Positions 27,705 through 37,276 of a stretch of 64,000 nucleotides of DNA are shown here, piece after piece (the first letter of the stretch is position 1; every line of letters starts with the position of its first letter). The notes below the pieces were generated by a model that had not been told where the DNA came from, did no database searches, and worked only from the letters and a program-made list of their open reading frames with translations. The translations under genes were made by a program, and so were the position numbers. The DNA is taken from the NCBI GenBank assembly GCA_020631235.1, contig JAHDHQ010000008.1, positions 109,979-173,978 on the forward strand. The letters run 5' to 3'. Origin of the DNA: Saprospiraceae bacterium (GTDB lineage: Bacteria > Bacteroidota > Bacteroidia > Chitinophagales > Saprospiraceae).

Positions 27705-28979
27705 ATGGCAAAGATTTTAGTTGTAGATGACGAAAGAAGCATCAGAAGAACGCTAAGAGATATTCTCGAGCTAGAAAAATATCAGGTAGAAGAGGCTGGC
27801 GATGGTTTAGAATGTATGGTTAAACTGAAGCAAGGAAAATTTGATGTCGTCATCTTAGACATCAAAATGCCTAAGCTAGATGGTATGGAAGCGATAGAGC
27901 GTATACAAACCATTTCTCCGGATACTCCAGTAGTCATGATTTCAGGTCATGGGGATATAAACACCGCGGTGGAAGCCGTTAAAAAAGGAGCTTTTGATTT
28001 TATCCAAAAGCCGCCTGATCTTAACCGCTTGTTAATCACCTTGCGGAATGCCATGGATAAATCTAGTTTGATCACAGAAAAAAAGGTCTTACAAAAGCGA
28101 GTTCGTAAAAAGACCACCCAAGAAATCATTGGTGAATCCGAAAGCATTATAAAAATCAAAGAAACCATTAAAACGATCGCACCAACTGAAGCAAGAGTCT
28201 TAGTTAATGGGGAAAATGGTACTGGTAAAGAATTAGTAGCGCGATGGATTCATGAATATAGCCATAGAAAGGATAAACCAATTGTAGAAGTTAATTGTGC
28301 GGCAATACCATCAGAATTGATCGAAAGTGAATTATTTGGACACGAAAAAGGATCATTTACTTCAGCACATAAACAGCGATTAGGAAAATTTGAATTGGCC
28401 AATGGCGGGTCTTTATTTTTGGACGAAATTGGTGATATGAGTTTGAGCGCACAAGCGAAAGTACTTCGAGCGCTTCAAGAAAATAAAATTACAAGAGTGG
28501 GTGGTGATAAAGACATAAATGTGGATGTCCGTGTCATCGCAGCAACGAATAAAGATTTACGTAAAGAAATAGCTAAAGGTAATTTCAGAGAAGATTTATA
28601 CCATCGACTATCGGTCATTGTGGTAAAAGTCCCTTCTTTAAATGAGCGGATTGATGATATACCTATCCTAGTTGAGTACTTTACAAAAATGATTTGCAAA
28701 GAATACAACATTCCTGAGAAGAAGATAGCCAGTGCAGCATTAAAAGAACTGCAAAATGTAAAGTGGACAGGAAATATTAGAGAACTCAGAAATGTTGTGG
28801 AACGTTTGATTATTTTAAGCAAAACATCGATTACAAAACAAGATGTCATCGATTACGTTAATCCAAGTAGTAACCAACGTAGTGAATTGGAAGATTTATT
28901 CGAAAAATACAATAGCTTCGAAAAGCTAAGTAACTATTTGCAGAAAGAATACGATAAGTATAAAGGGGTATTAGCCTAA
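27705..28979 (+). CDS. Sigma-54-dependent response regulator without a visible DNA-binding domain
   Basis: A 424-residue NtrC-type protein. The receiver has DDE (residues 8-10), phosphoacceptor D52 and Lys 102 (QKP). The AAA+ domain has Walker A (GENGTGKE, about 169-176), Walker B (GGSLFLDEIGD) and the VNCAAIP and FREDLYHRL motifs. The sigma-54 contact loop reads GSFTSA (residues 216-221) instead of GAFTGA. After the AAA+ C-terminal helix bundle (GNIRELRNVVERLI) only about 36 residues remain, and they do not form a Fis-type helix-turn-helix. It may activate transcription from solution or through a partner. An intrinsic terminator follows. Confidence 0.9.
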   Translation: MAKILVVDDERSIRRTLRDILELEKYQVEEAGDGLECMVKLKQGKFDVVILDIKMPKLDGMEAIERIQTISPDTPVVMISGHGDINTAVEAVKKGAFDFIQKPPDLNRLLITLRNAMDKSSLITEKKVLQKRVRKKTTQEIIGESESIIKIKETIKTIAPTEARVLVNGENGTGKELVARWIHEYSHRKDKPIVEVNCAAIPSELIESELFGHEKGSFTSAHKQRLGKFELANGGSLFLDEIGDMSLSAQAKVLRALQENKITRVGGDKDINVDVRVIAATNKDLRKEIAKGNFREDLYHRLSVIVVKVPSLNERIDDIPILVEYFTKMICKEYNIPEKKIASAALKELQNVKWTGNIRELRNVVERLIILSKTSITKQDVIDYVNPSSNQRSELEDLFEKYNSFEKLSNYLQKEYDKYKGVLA

Positions 28980-29006
28980 TAAACTTGTCATTAAATTAAT
29001 ATTTAC

Positions 29007-29039
29007 TTGCTCGTTCTATTTCGTAGAATGAGCAATTTT
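29007..29039 (+). terminator. Intrinsic terminator after the sigma-54 regulator gene
   Basis: Arms 29007-29018 and 29024-29035 form a 12-base-pair stem with one G-U pair (TTGCTCGTTCTA against TAGAATGAGCAA), loop TTTCG, followed by TTTT. Confidence 0.75.
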
Positions 29040-29060
29040 GTGTAAAAAATCTAGATTAAG

Positions 29061-29771
29061 ATGTCAGAAAACAAATTAACTAAAGCAATAAACAGACAAT
29101 GGGCTGGACTTAAAGGAGAAAACTCTTGGACAATGTTCAAAGTAATGGCAGAATTTGTCGACGGCTTTGAAACTTTAAATAAGTTAGACCCTTGTATTTC
29201 TATTTTTGGATCAGCACGAACAAAACCAGATCATAAATATTACAAATTAGCAGTGGATGTAGGAGAGCGATTAGTTAAAGAAGGATTTGGAATAATTACG
29301 GGCGGAGGACCTGGAATCATGGAGGCTGGAAATAGGGGAGCCTACAATGCAAATGGATTATCAGTAGGACTTAATATTGATTTGCCATTCGAACAATCAC
29401 ACAATCCTTACATTGACCCAGATAAAAATTTAGATCACCGATACTTCTTTGTAAGAAAAGTAATGTTTGTAAAGTATGCTCAAGCCTTTGTTGTATTACC
29501 TGGTGGTTTCGGAACTTTGGACGAATTGTTTGAGGTCTTGACATTGATCCAAACCAAAAAAATAGATGAGGTTCCAGTAATATTAGTTGGTTCTGAATTT
29601 TGGGAAGGACTTAAAGACTGGATCGTATCGGTCATGTTAGAGCGAGAAGGGAATATCTCTCCAAAAGATCTAGATTTAATTCCTATCGTAGACGAGCCAG
29701 ATGAAATAGTAAAAATCATACATGACTTCTATAAAGAAGCAGGTAAATTAAAGCCAAATTACGAGCTATAA
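29061..29771 (+). CDS. LOG family protein (TIGR00730-type Rossmann nucleotide phosphoribohydrolase)
   Basis: A 236-residue cytoplasmic protein. The LOG signatures are present: FGSAR near residue 50, GGGPGIMEAGNRGAY and PGGFGTLDELFEVLT, the last holding the catalytic Glu and the phosphate-binding glycines. Members cleave cytokinin riboside 5'-monophosphates or AMP/GMP-like nucleotides to release the base; in bacteria the physiological substrate is often unclear. The N-terminal 40 residues extend beyond the minimal domain, which is normal for the longer LOG subgroup. Confidence 0.9.
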   Translation: MSENKLTKAINRQWAGLKGENSWTMFKVMAEFVDGFETLNKLDPCISIFGSARTKPDHKYYKLAVDVGERLVKEGFGIITGGGPGIMEAGNRGAYNANGLSVGLNIDLPFEQSHNPYIDPDKNLDHRYFFVRKVMFVKYAQAFVVLPGGFGTLDELFEVLTLIQTKKIDEVPVILVGSEFWEGLKDWIVSVMLEREGNISPKDLDLIPIVDEPDEIVKIIHDFYKEAGKLKPNYEL

Positions 29772-29798
29772 TATTTATATTATCTAAGTAATAAGTAC

Positions 29799-29840
29799 AA
29801 AGCTTAGTGCTATGGCTCAGTCCATAGACTAAGCTTTTTT
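29799..29840 (+). terminator. Bidirectional intrinsic terminator
   Basis: Arms 29799-29815 and 29822-29837 pair over 16 bases (AAAGCTTAGT and CTATGG with a one-base G bulge) around the loop CTCAGT. T-runs lie on both strands. It separates the LOG gene from the convergent porin gene, whose stop is at 29840-29842. Confidence 0.9.
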
Positions 29841-31768
29841 TAATCTTTGAGAACCCAATTAACACCAAATCTAACTGCCCAATCGTATTGTGGATACTCC
29901 AGTGCTTGGTAATAATGATCATCCGACAACAAATTTAATTGGTCATTTATATCTAGATCTTGCATCACTTGATAAGCATTCTCGAGCTTAACAAAAAACT
30001 TAAAATTCTGCACCTTTATATTGGCAAAAAGTTCTGCGTATGGATACCATACTCTGTCTTTGTCAGTTCCGTAAAAGGAAGCATATAATCCATTATAAGC
30101 TATATGCTGAGCTTGTTGAGTGTTTCTAAAATAGAACCCAGTTTGCAGCAATAAGGCTTTTTGAAATACTTCACTTTCAAAGTATAATTGATGTTGGCTT
30201 ACCAGCCGAGGCAAGCTCCAGACATTATTGTTAAAAAATTGAGCCCCAACTACATTGGTACTTTTAATTTTCCACAAAGCAAAATCTTGGTGTAATTTTA
30301 TCTGCTGGACATTGATCCCTTCGGTGGATTGAACCATTTGTTGATTTTGGTCCACATATGCTAAAGAGGCAACACTAATATTTGATAAACTTAATTGAGT
30401 TTTACTGACAGGGATCGCAAGACCTAGTGTGGATTCCGTCCAAGTTTCATTAGTAAAATTGTTTTCAAAAACCGGCGTTTTCGAAATGAATAATTCTTGA
30501 AAGTTAAGATCTACTTGACGGTTGAGGAGGGTAAATCTACCAAAAAACTTAAAGTACTTTTTGTATTTAAGATGGGCACCAGCGTCAAATTTAAAAGTGC
30601 CACTTGCATCACCTAATCCACCAATGATTAAACCATAAGCATTAAAACCATTAAAAGGACTTACGGTAGCTTTTACTTCGCCCCATAAGTTATTTCTTCT
30701 GATTGATTTTGCCCCATCTAAATCAAAGGTTTTACTTTCTTGGCTGGCTTGAAAAGATAGACTTCCATAGCCCGCAAAAGGAAATTTTAGTGATAGTTGG
30801 TGACCTAAGGATCGCTCAAAATTGTACACTCTTAGACCTCGGTCATCGACTAAATACGGCTCAGAATAAAAGGCTGTATCAAAACTGGTATAAATATTAA
30901 AGGATGTTTCGTCTGTATATTTATAGAAACCGGTTTCGTAGTAGCTATGATGATGCAAAATTAAACCTAATTCTTTCGAATTTACCCACCTATACCATTG
31001 ATCAAGATGTAATCCTGCTTTTTGGTATCGCGCAGAGGCTCTGCTGAGTTTAACATCGATGTCCAATGTTGTGATAAATCGCTCCTCGATATCTTCTACA
31101 CCACCATTGTGATTTTCAGTAACAAAATGACCAAAATACCCGATCGAAGAAGAGTATCTTCCTTTAGGATGATCATATCTAAAATGGGAGGCAATTGAAC
31201 TGTGGATGGCCGCTTGACTTTGGTAAACATCTTGAATACTGATTCTGTCAAAATCAATGGTAAAGTTTATGTTTTCTTCAAAATTTCGACTGAATAAAGC
31301 ACTTACAAAAAAGTTGTCTTGGATGCCTCCATAAGGCGTAAATCGAAGATTAGAGAAAGGTCGATTTAGTTGATAATGAGCGGTGTTTTCATACGTTTTT
31401 TCGAGATAGCTATATTGATTGTAGCCTAGATCCATCACAATATCAGTGGGTGCACTGACCATAGATCTCACAAATGAACCGGCATGATTACCTAAATTAT
31501 GGCCTGCATTTCCCCATTCTTCTTGAGGGGAAAGTTGATGAAAGTAATCCAGCAAGGTATCCGCATAAGGCAGTAAAGAGTCTCTATTGCTATAATAAAA
31601 CACATCTAAAATAGTAGTGTCGTATTCTATTTTTAAGCTATCATCAACAAAGCTGACACTATCTGTAGGCACATTGGTGTTACCAATAGGCCTTTGGGCA
31701 TGCACAGCCGTCCAGCTTAAAAGAAAGCAGAGAACAAAAAGAAATATGTGTCTAATTAAATGTTCCAA
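29840..31768 (-). CDS. Putative outer-membrane porin (Bacteroidetes type)
   Basis: A 642-residue protein with signal peptide (ending AVHAQ) and a long series of alternating beta strands with many aromatic residues, ending in WAVRFGVNWVLKD, as expected for an outer-membrane beta-barrel. It resembles the Bacteroidetes proteins called putative porin: an Asp-rich N-terminal region (DSVSFVDDSLKIEYD), then the barrel beginning LRFTPYGGIQDNFFV. The transported solute is unknown. It is followed upstream on the same strand, six bases away, by the choice-of-anchor B gene. Confidence 0.75.
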   Translation of the reverse strand: MEHLIRHIFLFVLCFLLSWTAVHAQRPIGNTNVPTDSVSFVDDSLKIEYDTTILDVFYYSNRDSLLPYADTLLDYFHQLSPQEEWGNAGHNLGNHAGSFVRSMVSAPTDIVMDLGYNQYSYLEKTYENTAHYQLNRPFSNLRFTPYGGIQDNFFVSALFSRNFEENINFTIDFDRISIQDVYQSQAAIHSSIASHFRYDHPKGRYSSSIGYFGHFVTENHNGGVEDIEERFITTLDIDVKLSRASARYQKAGLHLDQWYRWVNSKELGLILHHHSYYETGFYKYTDETSFNIYTSFDTAFYSEPYLVDDRGLRVYNFERSLGHQLSLKFPFAGYGSLSFQASQESKTFDLDGAKSIRRNNLWGEVKATVSPFNGFNAYGLIIGGLGDASGTFKFDAGAHLKYKKYFKFFGRFTLLNRQVDLNFQELFISKTPVFENNFTNETWTESTLGLAIPVSKTQLSLSNISVASLAYVDQNQQMVQSTEGINVQQIKLHQDFALWKIKSTNVVGAQFFNNNVWSLPRLVSQHQLYFESEVFQKALLLQTGFYFRNTQQAQHIAYNGLYASFYGTDKDRVWYPYAELFANIKVQNFKFFVKLENAYQVMQDLDINDQLNLLSDDHYYQALEYPQYDWAVRFGVNWVLKD

Positions 31769-31774
31769 TAGTTA

Positions 31775-33160
31775 TCAATCCATTATAAAAACCTTGGATT
31801 GAAACGTACGCCATCCTGTTTCTATTTTTAATAGGTAACTTCCATTTGATAAATTACTGATGATTTGATTCTTTGAACCTAGCACCATTGTTTTCGAATA
31901 AACCAATTGACCTTGGGTATTATACATATTTATTTTTGCCTCTTGACCGTCTAAATCTGGTGTTTTAAAATTAAAACTACCGCTATTGGGGTTAGGTGTA
32001 ATTTCGATGTTTTCTGCTTCGGTAATATCATCTGTGTTTGAAAACTCACCTAAGTTTAGAACAAATAAACCATACTGCATATCTGAAACTAATACTAAAC
32101 CCGAAGGCAGAAATGGATACACACCCCAGGCACCTTCATAATTTTGCTGGTGTGGATAGTCTGTTGTCGCGTAATGCCAGCTAAGCGTAGGTTCCGCAGG
32201 GTTGTCTAAATCCCACACTACTAAACCATCGTAGTAGTAAGAACTATATAGTTTGTTGTCATGCACGATTTGATTATGGGGTATTGAATATTCATTTTCA
32301 TTACCTGCATCTATAAAATCAGTGAAGAAAATATCAGGAAGACTGCGCATGTCCATCACTTTGATATCTGTTCCCCAAGTTTCGTCGGCCATATAATAAT
32401 AATCCCCATTTTCTGATAACCAGCCTGAGTGATTGTATCCCGATTGCATATATTCAGCAGGAGATAAGGTAGCTAAGGTTATGGGATTATCCATATCAGC
32501 AAAATAAGCTACAGCAAACCCTTCAGGACCACAGTTCATATAAGCCGTATCATTCCTTACAAATAAATCATGCACTTGGCCGATTTGAAAATTGTCGAAC
32601 GAAGAATAACTCCCTATTTCGACTGGATTGGCTGGTTCGGTAATATCAAAAACACGAAGAGGAGAATATTGATTAGAAGTTCCTTGGCTAATACCCGTGT
32701 ACAACTTATCTGTTGCTTCATCAATAAACAAGTTGTGTGTGCGACGTATCAAGTTGTTAGCATCATAGACTAATTCTATTTCATCAGGTAATCTCGAAAT
32801 ATCTATAATCTGTAAAGTAGAATTGGCACCTTCATCAGCCACTGCGTATAAATATCCTTTGTGATCATGATAATCTCTGTGTATGATTTGTCCACCGGTC
32901 GAGCCACCTTCTACAAAAAAGGTTTCTTCAGGATTATATGGGTCTGAAAGATCAATAAAATGCGTACCTGCTGTCGATCCAATTATAGCATATTCGGTAT
33001 CATTTACATGCAATCCCCAGATTTCATTGTATGTGTTATCATATGCCCAAGAACCTGGCAAATCATCATTAAACCATCTACCGATTAAAGTAGCTTCTTG
33101 CACTTGTGCGGTCGCAAACTGGCACACTATTAAAAAACAAAGCGTATAAAAAGACTTCAT
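31775..33160 (-). CDS. Choice-of-anchor B (LVIVD-repeat) protein with T9SS sorting domain
   Basis: A 461-residue secreted protein. The frame extends to 33208, but the ATG at 33160 starts a proper signal peptide (MKSFYTLCFLIVCQFATAQ). The main part is a beta-propeller of LVIVD-type repeats (EYAIIGSTAGTHFIDLSDP, LRVFDITEPANPVEIGS, LVVWDLDNPAEPT), the arrangement called choice-of-anchor B. The end is a T9SS type A domain (ITPNPNSGSFNFKT, MYNTQGQLVY, LSNGSYLLKI). It is likely displayed on the cell surface; ligand unknown. It lies just upstream of the porin gene and may be co-transcribed with it. Confidence 0.87.
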   Translation of the reverse strand: MKSFYTLCFLIVCQFATAQVQEATLIGRWFNDDLPGSWAYDNTYNEIWGLHVNDTEYAIIGSTAGTHFIDLSDPYNPEETFFVEGGSTGGQIIHRDYHDHKGYLYAVADEGANSTLQIIDISRLPDEIELVYDANNLIRRTHNLFIDEATDKLYTGISQGTSNQYSPLRVFDITEPANPVEIGSYSSFDNFQIGQVHDLFVRNDTAYMNCGPEGFAVAYFADMDNPITLATLSPAEYMQSGYNHSGWLSENGDYYYMADETWGTDIKVMDMRSLPDIFFTDFIDAGNENEYSIPHNQIVHDNKLYSSYYYDGLVVWDLDNPAEPTLSWHYATTDYPHQQNYEGAWGVYPFLPSGLVLVSDMQYGLFVLNLGEFSNTDDITEAENIEITPNPNSGSFNFKTPDLDGQEAKINMYNTQGQLVYSKTMVLGSKNQIISNLSNGSYLLKIETGWRTFQSKVFIMD

Positions 33161-33232
33161 AGAACCATTTATTTTGCATAAAGATAAAGTCTTTTTACAC
33201 GCTGTCAAGTTAAATAATGACGTGGAGACGTA

Positions 33233-34156
33233 TTATTTAGATTTTGCTTTTTTCATGCTTTCTCCTAACTGCTGAGATGCAGTAAATGAAGCTACCATTT
33301 GACCTAACATATCTGATCCAGCTGTGGGCGAATTAGGCAACATGATTAAGTTACTATTGGCATTTTCGCCCATAGCTTGTAGCGTATCATAATGTTGTGT
33401 CACAACGATCAAAGCCGAAGCTTCTTGAGAGTTTATGCCTACTTCGTTTAATACATTAACGGATTCCTCTAATCCTCGGGCAATTTCTCTTCGTTGGTCG
33501 GCAATACCCATTCCTTGTAATCGTTTGCTTTCTGCCTCGGCAGTAGCTTTGGCTACTATTTTTATACGTTCAGATTCACCTTCATATTCAGCAGCTATTT
33601 TTTCTCTTTCTGCTGCATTAATTCGATTCATAGATATTTTCACCATTTGATCAGGATCTATATCGGTGACTAATGCTTTTATAATGCTATATCCATATTC
33701 TTTCATTGCTTCTGACAATTCACTTCGTATCGCAATAGCAATATCATCTTTTCTAACAAAAACATCATCTAGTTTCATTTTTGGTACTTCCGCTCTAACT
33801 ACATCAAAGACATAAGCCGTAATTTGATCGTCAGGATCTTGCAGTTTGTAAAACGCTTCGTAGATTTTATCTTTTAATATTAAATATTGGACCGACACTT
33901 TTAGTTTGACAAAAACATCATCGAATGTCTTGGTTTCTATAACCACGTCAAGCTGTTGGATTCTTAAATTTACTCTGCCTGCGATACGATCTAATACTGG
34001 AATCTTAAGTTGTAAACCAGCATTTCTCACTGAATGAAATTTACCAAATCGTTCGATTAAAACCGCTGTTTGTTGGCGTACTGTAAACAAACCACTGGCT
34101 GCAATAACCAAGGCTAAAACTATTAAACCAACACTAAAAGGATTTAACATTTCCAT
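33233..34156 (-). CDS. SPFH/band-7 (stomatin-like) membrane protein
   Basis: A 307-residue protein with one N-terminal membrane helix (VGLIVLALVIAASGLFTV) followed by a band-7 domain: QQTAVLIERFGKFHSV, LRIQQLDVVIETKTFDDVFV and VFDVVRAEVPKMKLDDVF. A helical region follows with AEREKIAAEYEGESERIK and AEAESKRLQGMG, which in this family forms oligomers. Such proteins organise membrane microdomains and often control membrane proteases. The usual NfeD-like partner gene is not adjacent. It lies 72 bases upstream of the choice-of-anchor B gene. Confidence 0.92.
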   Translation of the reverse strand: MEMLNPFSVGLIVLALVIAASGLFTVRQQTAVLIERFGKFHSVRNAGLQLKIPVLDRIAGRVNLRIQQLDVVIETKTFDDVFVKLKVSVQYLILKDKIYEAFYKLQDPDDQITAYVFDVVRAEVPKMKLDDVFVRKDDIAIAIRSELSEAMKEYGYSIIKALVTDIDPDQMVKISMNRINAAEREKIAAEYEGESERIKIVAKATAEAESKRLQGMGIADQRREIARGLEESVNVLNEVGINSQEASALIVVTQHYDTLQAMGENANSNLIMLPNSPTAGSDMLGQMVASFTASQQLGESMKKAKSK

Positions 34157-34213
34157 ATTTTATAATTTTTTGATTTATACTTATTAAACATATTTTGCTA
34201 TAAAAAAATTCAT

Positions 34214-34738
34214 TTACCAACCCACGTATCTCGGTGGTTTGATGCCGTTTAGCCGCAAGTAAACACTTATCTGACCTCGATGGTGAGTCATGTGATCATG
34301 CATAAGATGGATGATTTTAATACTCGGCATTTCGCCTGCAAAAAAATCTACTTTTGTTTTCCATTTATGAGGAGGGTATTGGGCCAATGCTGTTCCTGCA
34401 AAGTTCAACGCCCGAGTCATTAGGGTCATTAATTCTTCTTTGCCTATCTCAGCGTCTTTTTCTGGGTTCTGGAATGTTCCACCGTCCAGATAATCTCCAC
34501 TTAGCCAAACCATATTTTGGATGATATGGATGCAAAGTTTAGAAAATTCCATTTCGTCTTCAGAAGGCTTAAAATTATATTGGTCCGCAGGCATTAATTC
34601 CATACATTCAAGCATAAATGCCTTGGAGTTTTCCCATTTTGTGACGTGTGCTTCATGTATAATTTGGATATCTGATTGAGCATAGATAAGCGTAAAACAG
34701 GACATAAAAACGCTCATAAAAAGTAGATTTTTGAACAT
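34214..34738 (-). CDS. Exported DinB-superfamily protein
   Basis: A 174-residue four-helix-bundle protein of the DinB/YfiT type with an unusual signal peptide (MFKNLLFMSVFMSCFTLIYA). The metal-binding His pattern is present: HEAHVTKWEN, then LCIHIIQNM and finally HDHMTHHRGQISVYL. DinB proteins bind a divalent metal and some are thiol S-transferases, but many have no known reaction. Export to the periplasm is the notable point. The promoter of the next, divergent gene lies in the 71-base gap. Confidence 0.85.
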   Translation of the reverse strand: MFKNLLFMSVFMSCFTLIYAQSDIQIIHEAHVTKWENSKAFMLECMELMPADQYNFKPSEDEMEFSKLCIHIIQNMVWLSGDYLDGGTFQNPEKDAEIGKEELMTLMTRALNFAGTALAQYPPHKWKTKVDFFAGEMPSIKIIHLMHDHMTHHRGQISVYLRLNGIKPPRYVGW

Positions 34739-34761
34739 AATTTCTTTGTTTTTAAAATATG

Positions 34762-34795
34762 TTTGATTGTTTGTAGTTAATGTAGCGTATTTTTG
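34762..34795 (+). promoter_or_regulatory. Bacteroidetes-type promoter upstream of the lipoprotein-recN genes
   Basis: TTTG at 34762-34765 and TATTTTTG at 34788-34795 match the -33 TTTG and -7 TAnnTTTG consensus with a 22-base spacer. Transcription would begin about seven bases downstream and give a very short leader before the ATG at 34810. Confidence 0.55.
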
Positions 34796-34809
34796 ATAAA
34801 ATTTTAAGA

Positions 34810-35592
34810 ATGAGAACAGTTATAGCTACATTTATTTTACTTGCTGGTTTGATGGTTTTTCAATCCTGCCAATCGGATTCAACTTCTGGTAAAGCGGAAG
34901 TAAACAGCCCAGTTAAACAAACCACTCCTCAGAAGGAGCCAATAAAGCAACAAAGCAATAGCCAATCAAAGGATATGACGGCTGAAGCTCAACGTAGAGA
35001 CCAAATAGCTCAACAAGCGGCTAATGGAAATCAAGCGAATGGAGTAAATAATAGTAATAGACAAAACCCAAATAGTGGACAAAGCACAAGTATAAAAAAC
35101 AATAGTGCTAGTGCTGGAAAAGGCGGAATAATACCTAATGCTTGCTTATTGGTGCCTAAAGAAAAGTTGGCTTCTATTCTAGGTGTAGATGTAAACCAGG
35201 TCAATCAAAAAGATGGATCAAGCACTCAATCGAAGTTTTCAAGATCCTGCTTTTTTAGATGGGAACACGATGGTATACCTAACTCAGGAGTACTTTTACA
35301 AGTACAAAAAAATCCAGTACCGGACGAATTTGAAGCTTGGGCGACATCGTTTATTGCAGCTAAAAAAGAAAGTGGAGAAACCGATTTTTCAGGGGCTAGT
35401 GAAGTGTTTAAATATAAAGACTTTCCAGGCATAGGTACAGCTGGTGCTTACAGTCATCAATTAGGTAAATACTATTGGAGGATTGATAACGATTATGTTT
35501 GCATGATTGCTTTTAACATCTTAGAATCTACGGAAGCTGAGCAATTAAGATGGGCGAAAGCACTAGGTAAGATAATGACGAGCGCTATCTAA
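34810..35592 (+). CDS. Lipoprotein of unknown function with disordered linker
   Basis: A 260-residue protein with a lipoprotein signal (MRTVIATFILLAGLMVFQSC, Cys at residue 20). Residues 21-105 are rich in Asn, Gln, Ser and Lys and look disordered. The C-terminal 150 residues form a compact domain (PNACLLVPKEKLASILGV, SCFFRWEHDG, YWRIDNDYVCMIAFN) with four Cys that could pair; it resembles DUF3558-like or similar solute-binding folds only vaguely. I do not recognise the family. It starts the transcript that continues into recN two bases after its stop. Confidence 0.7.
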   Translation: MRTVIATFILLAGLMVFQSCQSDSTSGKAEVNSPVKQTTPQKEPIKQQSNSQSKDMTAEAQRRDQIAQQAANGNQANGVNNSNRQNPNSGQSTSIKNNSASAGKGGIIPNACLLVPKEKLASILGVDVNQVNQKDGSSTQSKFSRSCFFRWEHDGIPNSGVLLQVQKNPVPDEFEAWATSFIAAKKESGETDFSGASEVFKYKDFPGIGTAGAYSHQLGKYYWRIDNDYVCMIAFNILESTEAEQLRWAKALGKIMTSAI

Positions 35593-35594
35593 TC

Positions 35595-37247
35595 ATGTTA
35601 GCATCCTTAAGCATATCTAATTTTGCACTGATAGAGCATGTCGAACTTCATTTTGATGGAAGTTTAAACATAATCACTGGAGAAACAGGTGCTGGAAAGT
35701 CGATACTTTTAGGGGCTCTTGGCTTGGTATTAGGGAATAGAGCTGACCTTAAAAAACTGCAAAATCGAGATAAAAAATGCATCATTGAAGCAGCATTTAC
35801 TCAGTACCCTGAAGCAGTTAATGAAATACTTAACAGTGAGGAACTAGATATAGAACCACAATTAACCCTTCGGCGAGAGATAAGTACATCCGGCAAATCA
35901 AGATCGTTTGTTAACGACACTCCAGTATCCCTTTCTGTCTTGTCAGTCTTATCGGCTCATTTAATCGACCTTAATCGCCAACACGAGATTAGTGAAATAT
36001 TAGATACTAATTTTCACTATGATATGATTGATGCTTTAGCCGGTCATCAGGACAAAGTCAAAGAGTACAAAAAACACTTTAAAGCATACCAAGCCAATCA
36101 GCAAAAGTTAAGAAATCTTCAAGGTGCTTTTGACGAGGATCAAAAGCAAAGAGCGTTCTTGCAATATCAATACAATGAGCTGGAAACAGCTCAGATTGTG
36201 CAAGGGGAATTATCCTCATTAGAATCTACATTAAAATTGCTTCAGATGAGTGAAGATGTTTTAATGGCTCAGGCTAATGGACAAGCTATTTTGATCGACA
36301 ATGATGTATCTATAGAAGCTCAGATCATGAGTTTGGTCCAGCAGTGGGGAAGTTTAAGCGACATTGGACAAAAATATAAAGCTATCCATGAGCAACTCAT
36401 CAATATTTTAGAAGAAGTAAGAGATGTTGCTTCCAATGTTTCTGATATAGAAAATACAAATCATAACGATCAAAGTATCGAAGAAGTTAATGATCGATTA
36501 GATACCATCAATAAATTATGCCAGAAACACAGAGTCAATAGTGAAGAAGAATTGTTAAGCGTTTTTGATGAATTGGCTCATTCATTGAGTGTTGGAGATC
36601 AGATGAGCGATGAGATTGAGCAATTACAATTAAAGATCGAAAAACAAAAAAAGGAGTTATACAATCAAGCTAATAAGCTATCGAAAAAGCGGCAAACGGT
36701 ATTTGGTGGATTGGAAAAGGAAATCAATGGCTTATTAGACAAATTATCTATGAAACACGCTGCGATTAAAGTTAAGAACGAAGCTCTAGAGCATATTACG
36801 GAAAAGGGAATGGATGATTTGGAGATTTTATTTTCGGCCAACAAAGGCAGTGAGTTTCAAAGTATTAAGCAGGTAGCTTCTGGTGGAGAACGTTCTAGAT
36901 TGATGTTGTGTATGAAGACAGCCGTGGCAGATGCCATGAAACTACCGAGTTTGATATTTGATGAGATAGATACTGGGGTTTCTGGGTCAGTGGCAGGGAA
37001 AATGGGAGAAATGTTGTCAATGATTGCGATGAATCATCAAGTGATAACTATTTCTCATCTTGCACAAGTAGCAGCAAGAGGAAAAAAACACTTTAATGTG
37101 TTAAAAGAAGAAACAAAGGATGGAGTCATTAGTATCATCAAGGTGCTCAATGGTGACGAACGGATTATAGAAATTGCGACTATGCTAAGTGAAGATCCAC
37201 CATCCAATGCAGCTATTGAAAATGCAAAAGAATTACTGAGTAAATAA
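35595..37247 (+). CDS. recN: DNA repair protein RecN
   Basis: A 550-residue SMC-like ATPase. Walker A is GETGAGKSI (residues 29-37), the N-terminal half starts LASLSISNFALIEHVEL, a long coiled coil occupies the middle (about residues 155-370), and the C-terminal half has the ABC signature VASGGERSRLML and Walker B SLIFDEIDTGVSG, followed by the His switch (ITISHLAQVAA). RecN acts at double-strand breaks with RecA. Length and order match the family. It follows the lipoprotein gene by two bases and precedes fabI by 29. Confidence 0.97.
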   Translation: MLASLSISNFALIEHVELHFDGSLNIITGETGAGKSILLGALGLVLGNRADLKKLQNRDKKCIIEAAFTQYPEAVNEILNSEELDIEPQLTLRREISTSGKSRSFVNDTPVSLSVLSVLSAHLIDLNRQHEISEILDTNFHYDMIDALAGHQDKVKEYKKHFKAYQANQQKLRNLQGAFDEDQKQRAFLQYQYNELETAQIVQGELSSLESTLKLLQMSEDVLMAQANGQAILIDNDVSIEAQIMSLVQQWGSLSDIGQKYKAIHEQLINILEEVRDVASNVSDIENTNHNDQSIEEVNDRLDTINKLCQKHRVNSEEELLSVFDELAHSLSVGDQMSDEIEQLQLKIEKQKKELYNQANKLSKKRQTVFGGLEKEINGLLDKLSMKHAAIKVKNEALEHITEKGMDDLEILFSANKGSEFQSIKQVASGGERSRLMLCMKTAVADAMKLPSLIFDEIDTGVSGSVAGKMGEMLSMIAMNHQVITISHLAQVAARGKKHFNVLKEETKDGVISIIKVLNGDERIIEIATMLSEDPPSNAAIENAKELLSK

Positions 37248-37276
37248 GAAAACAATTAAAGATAAAAACGAAGAAT

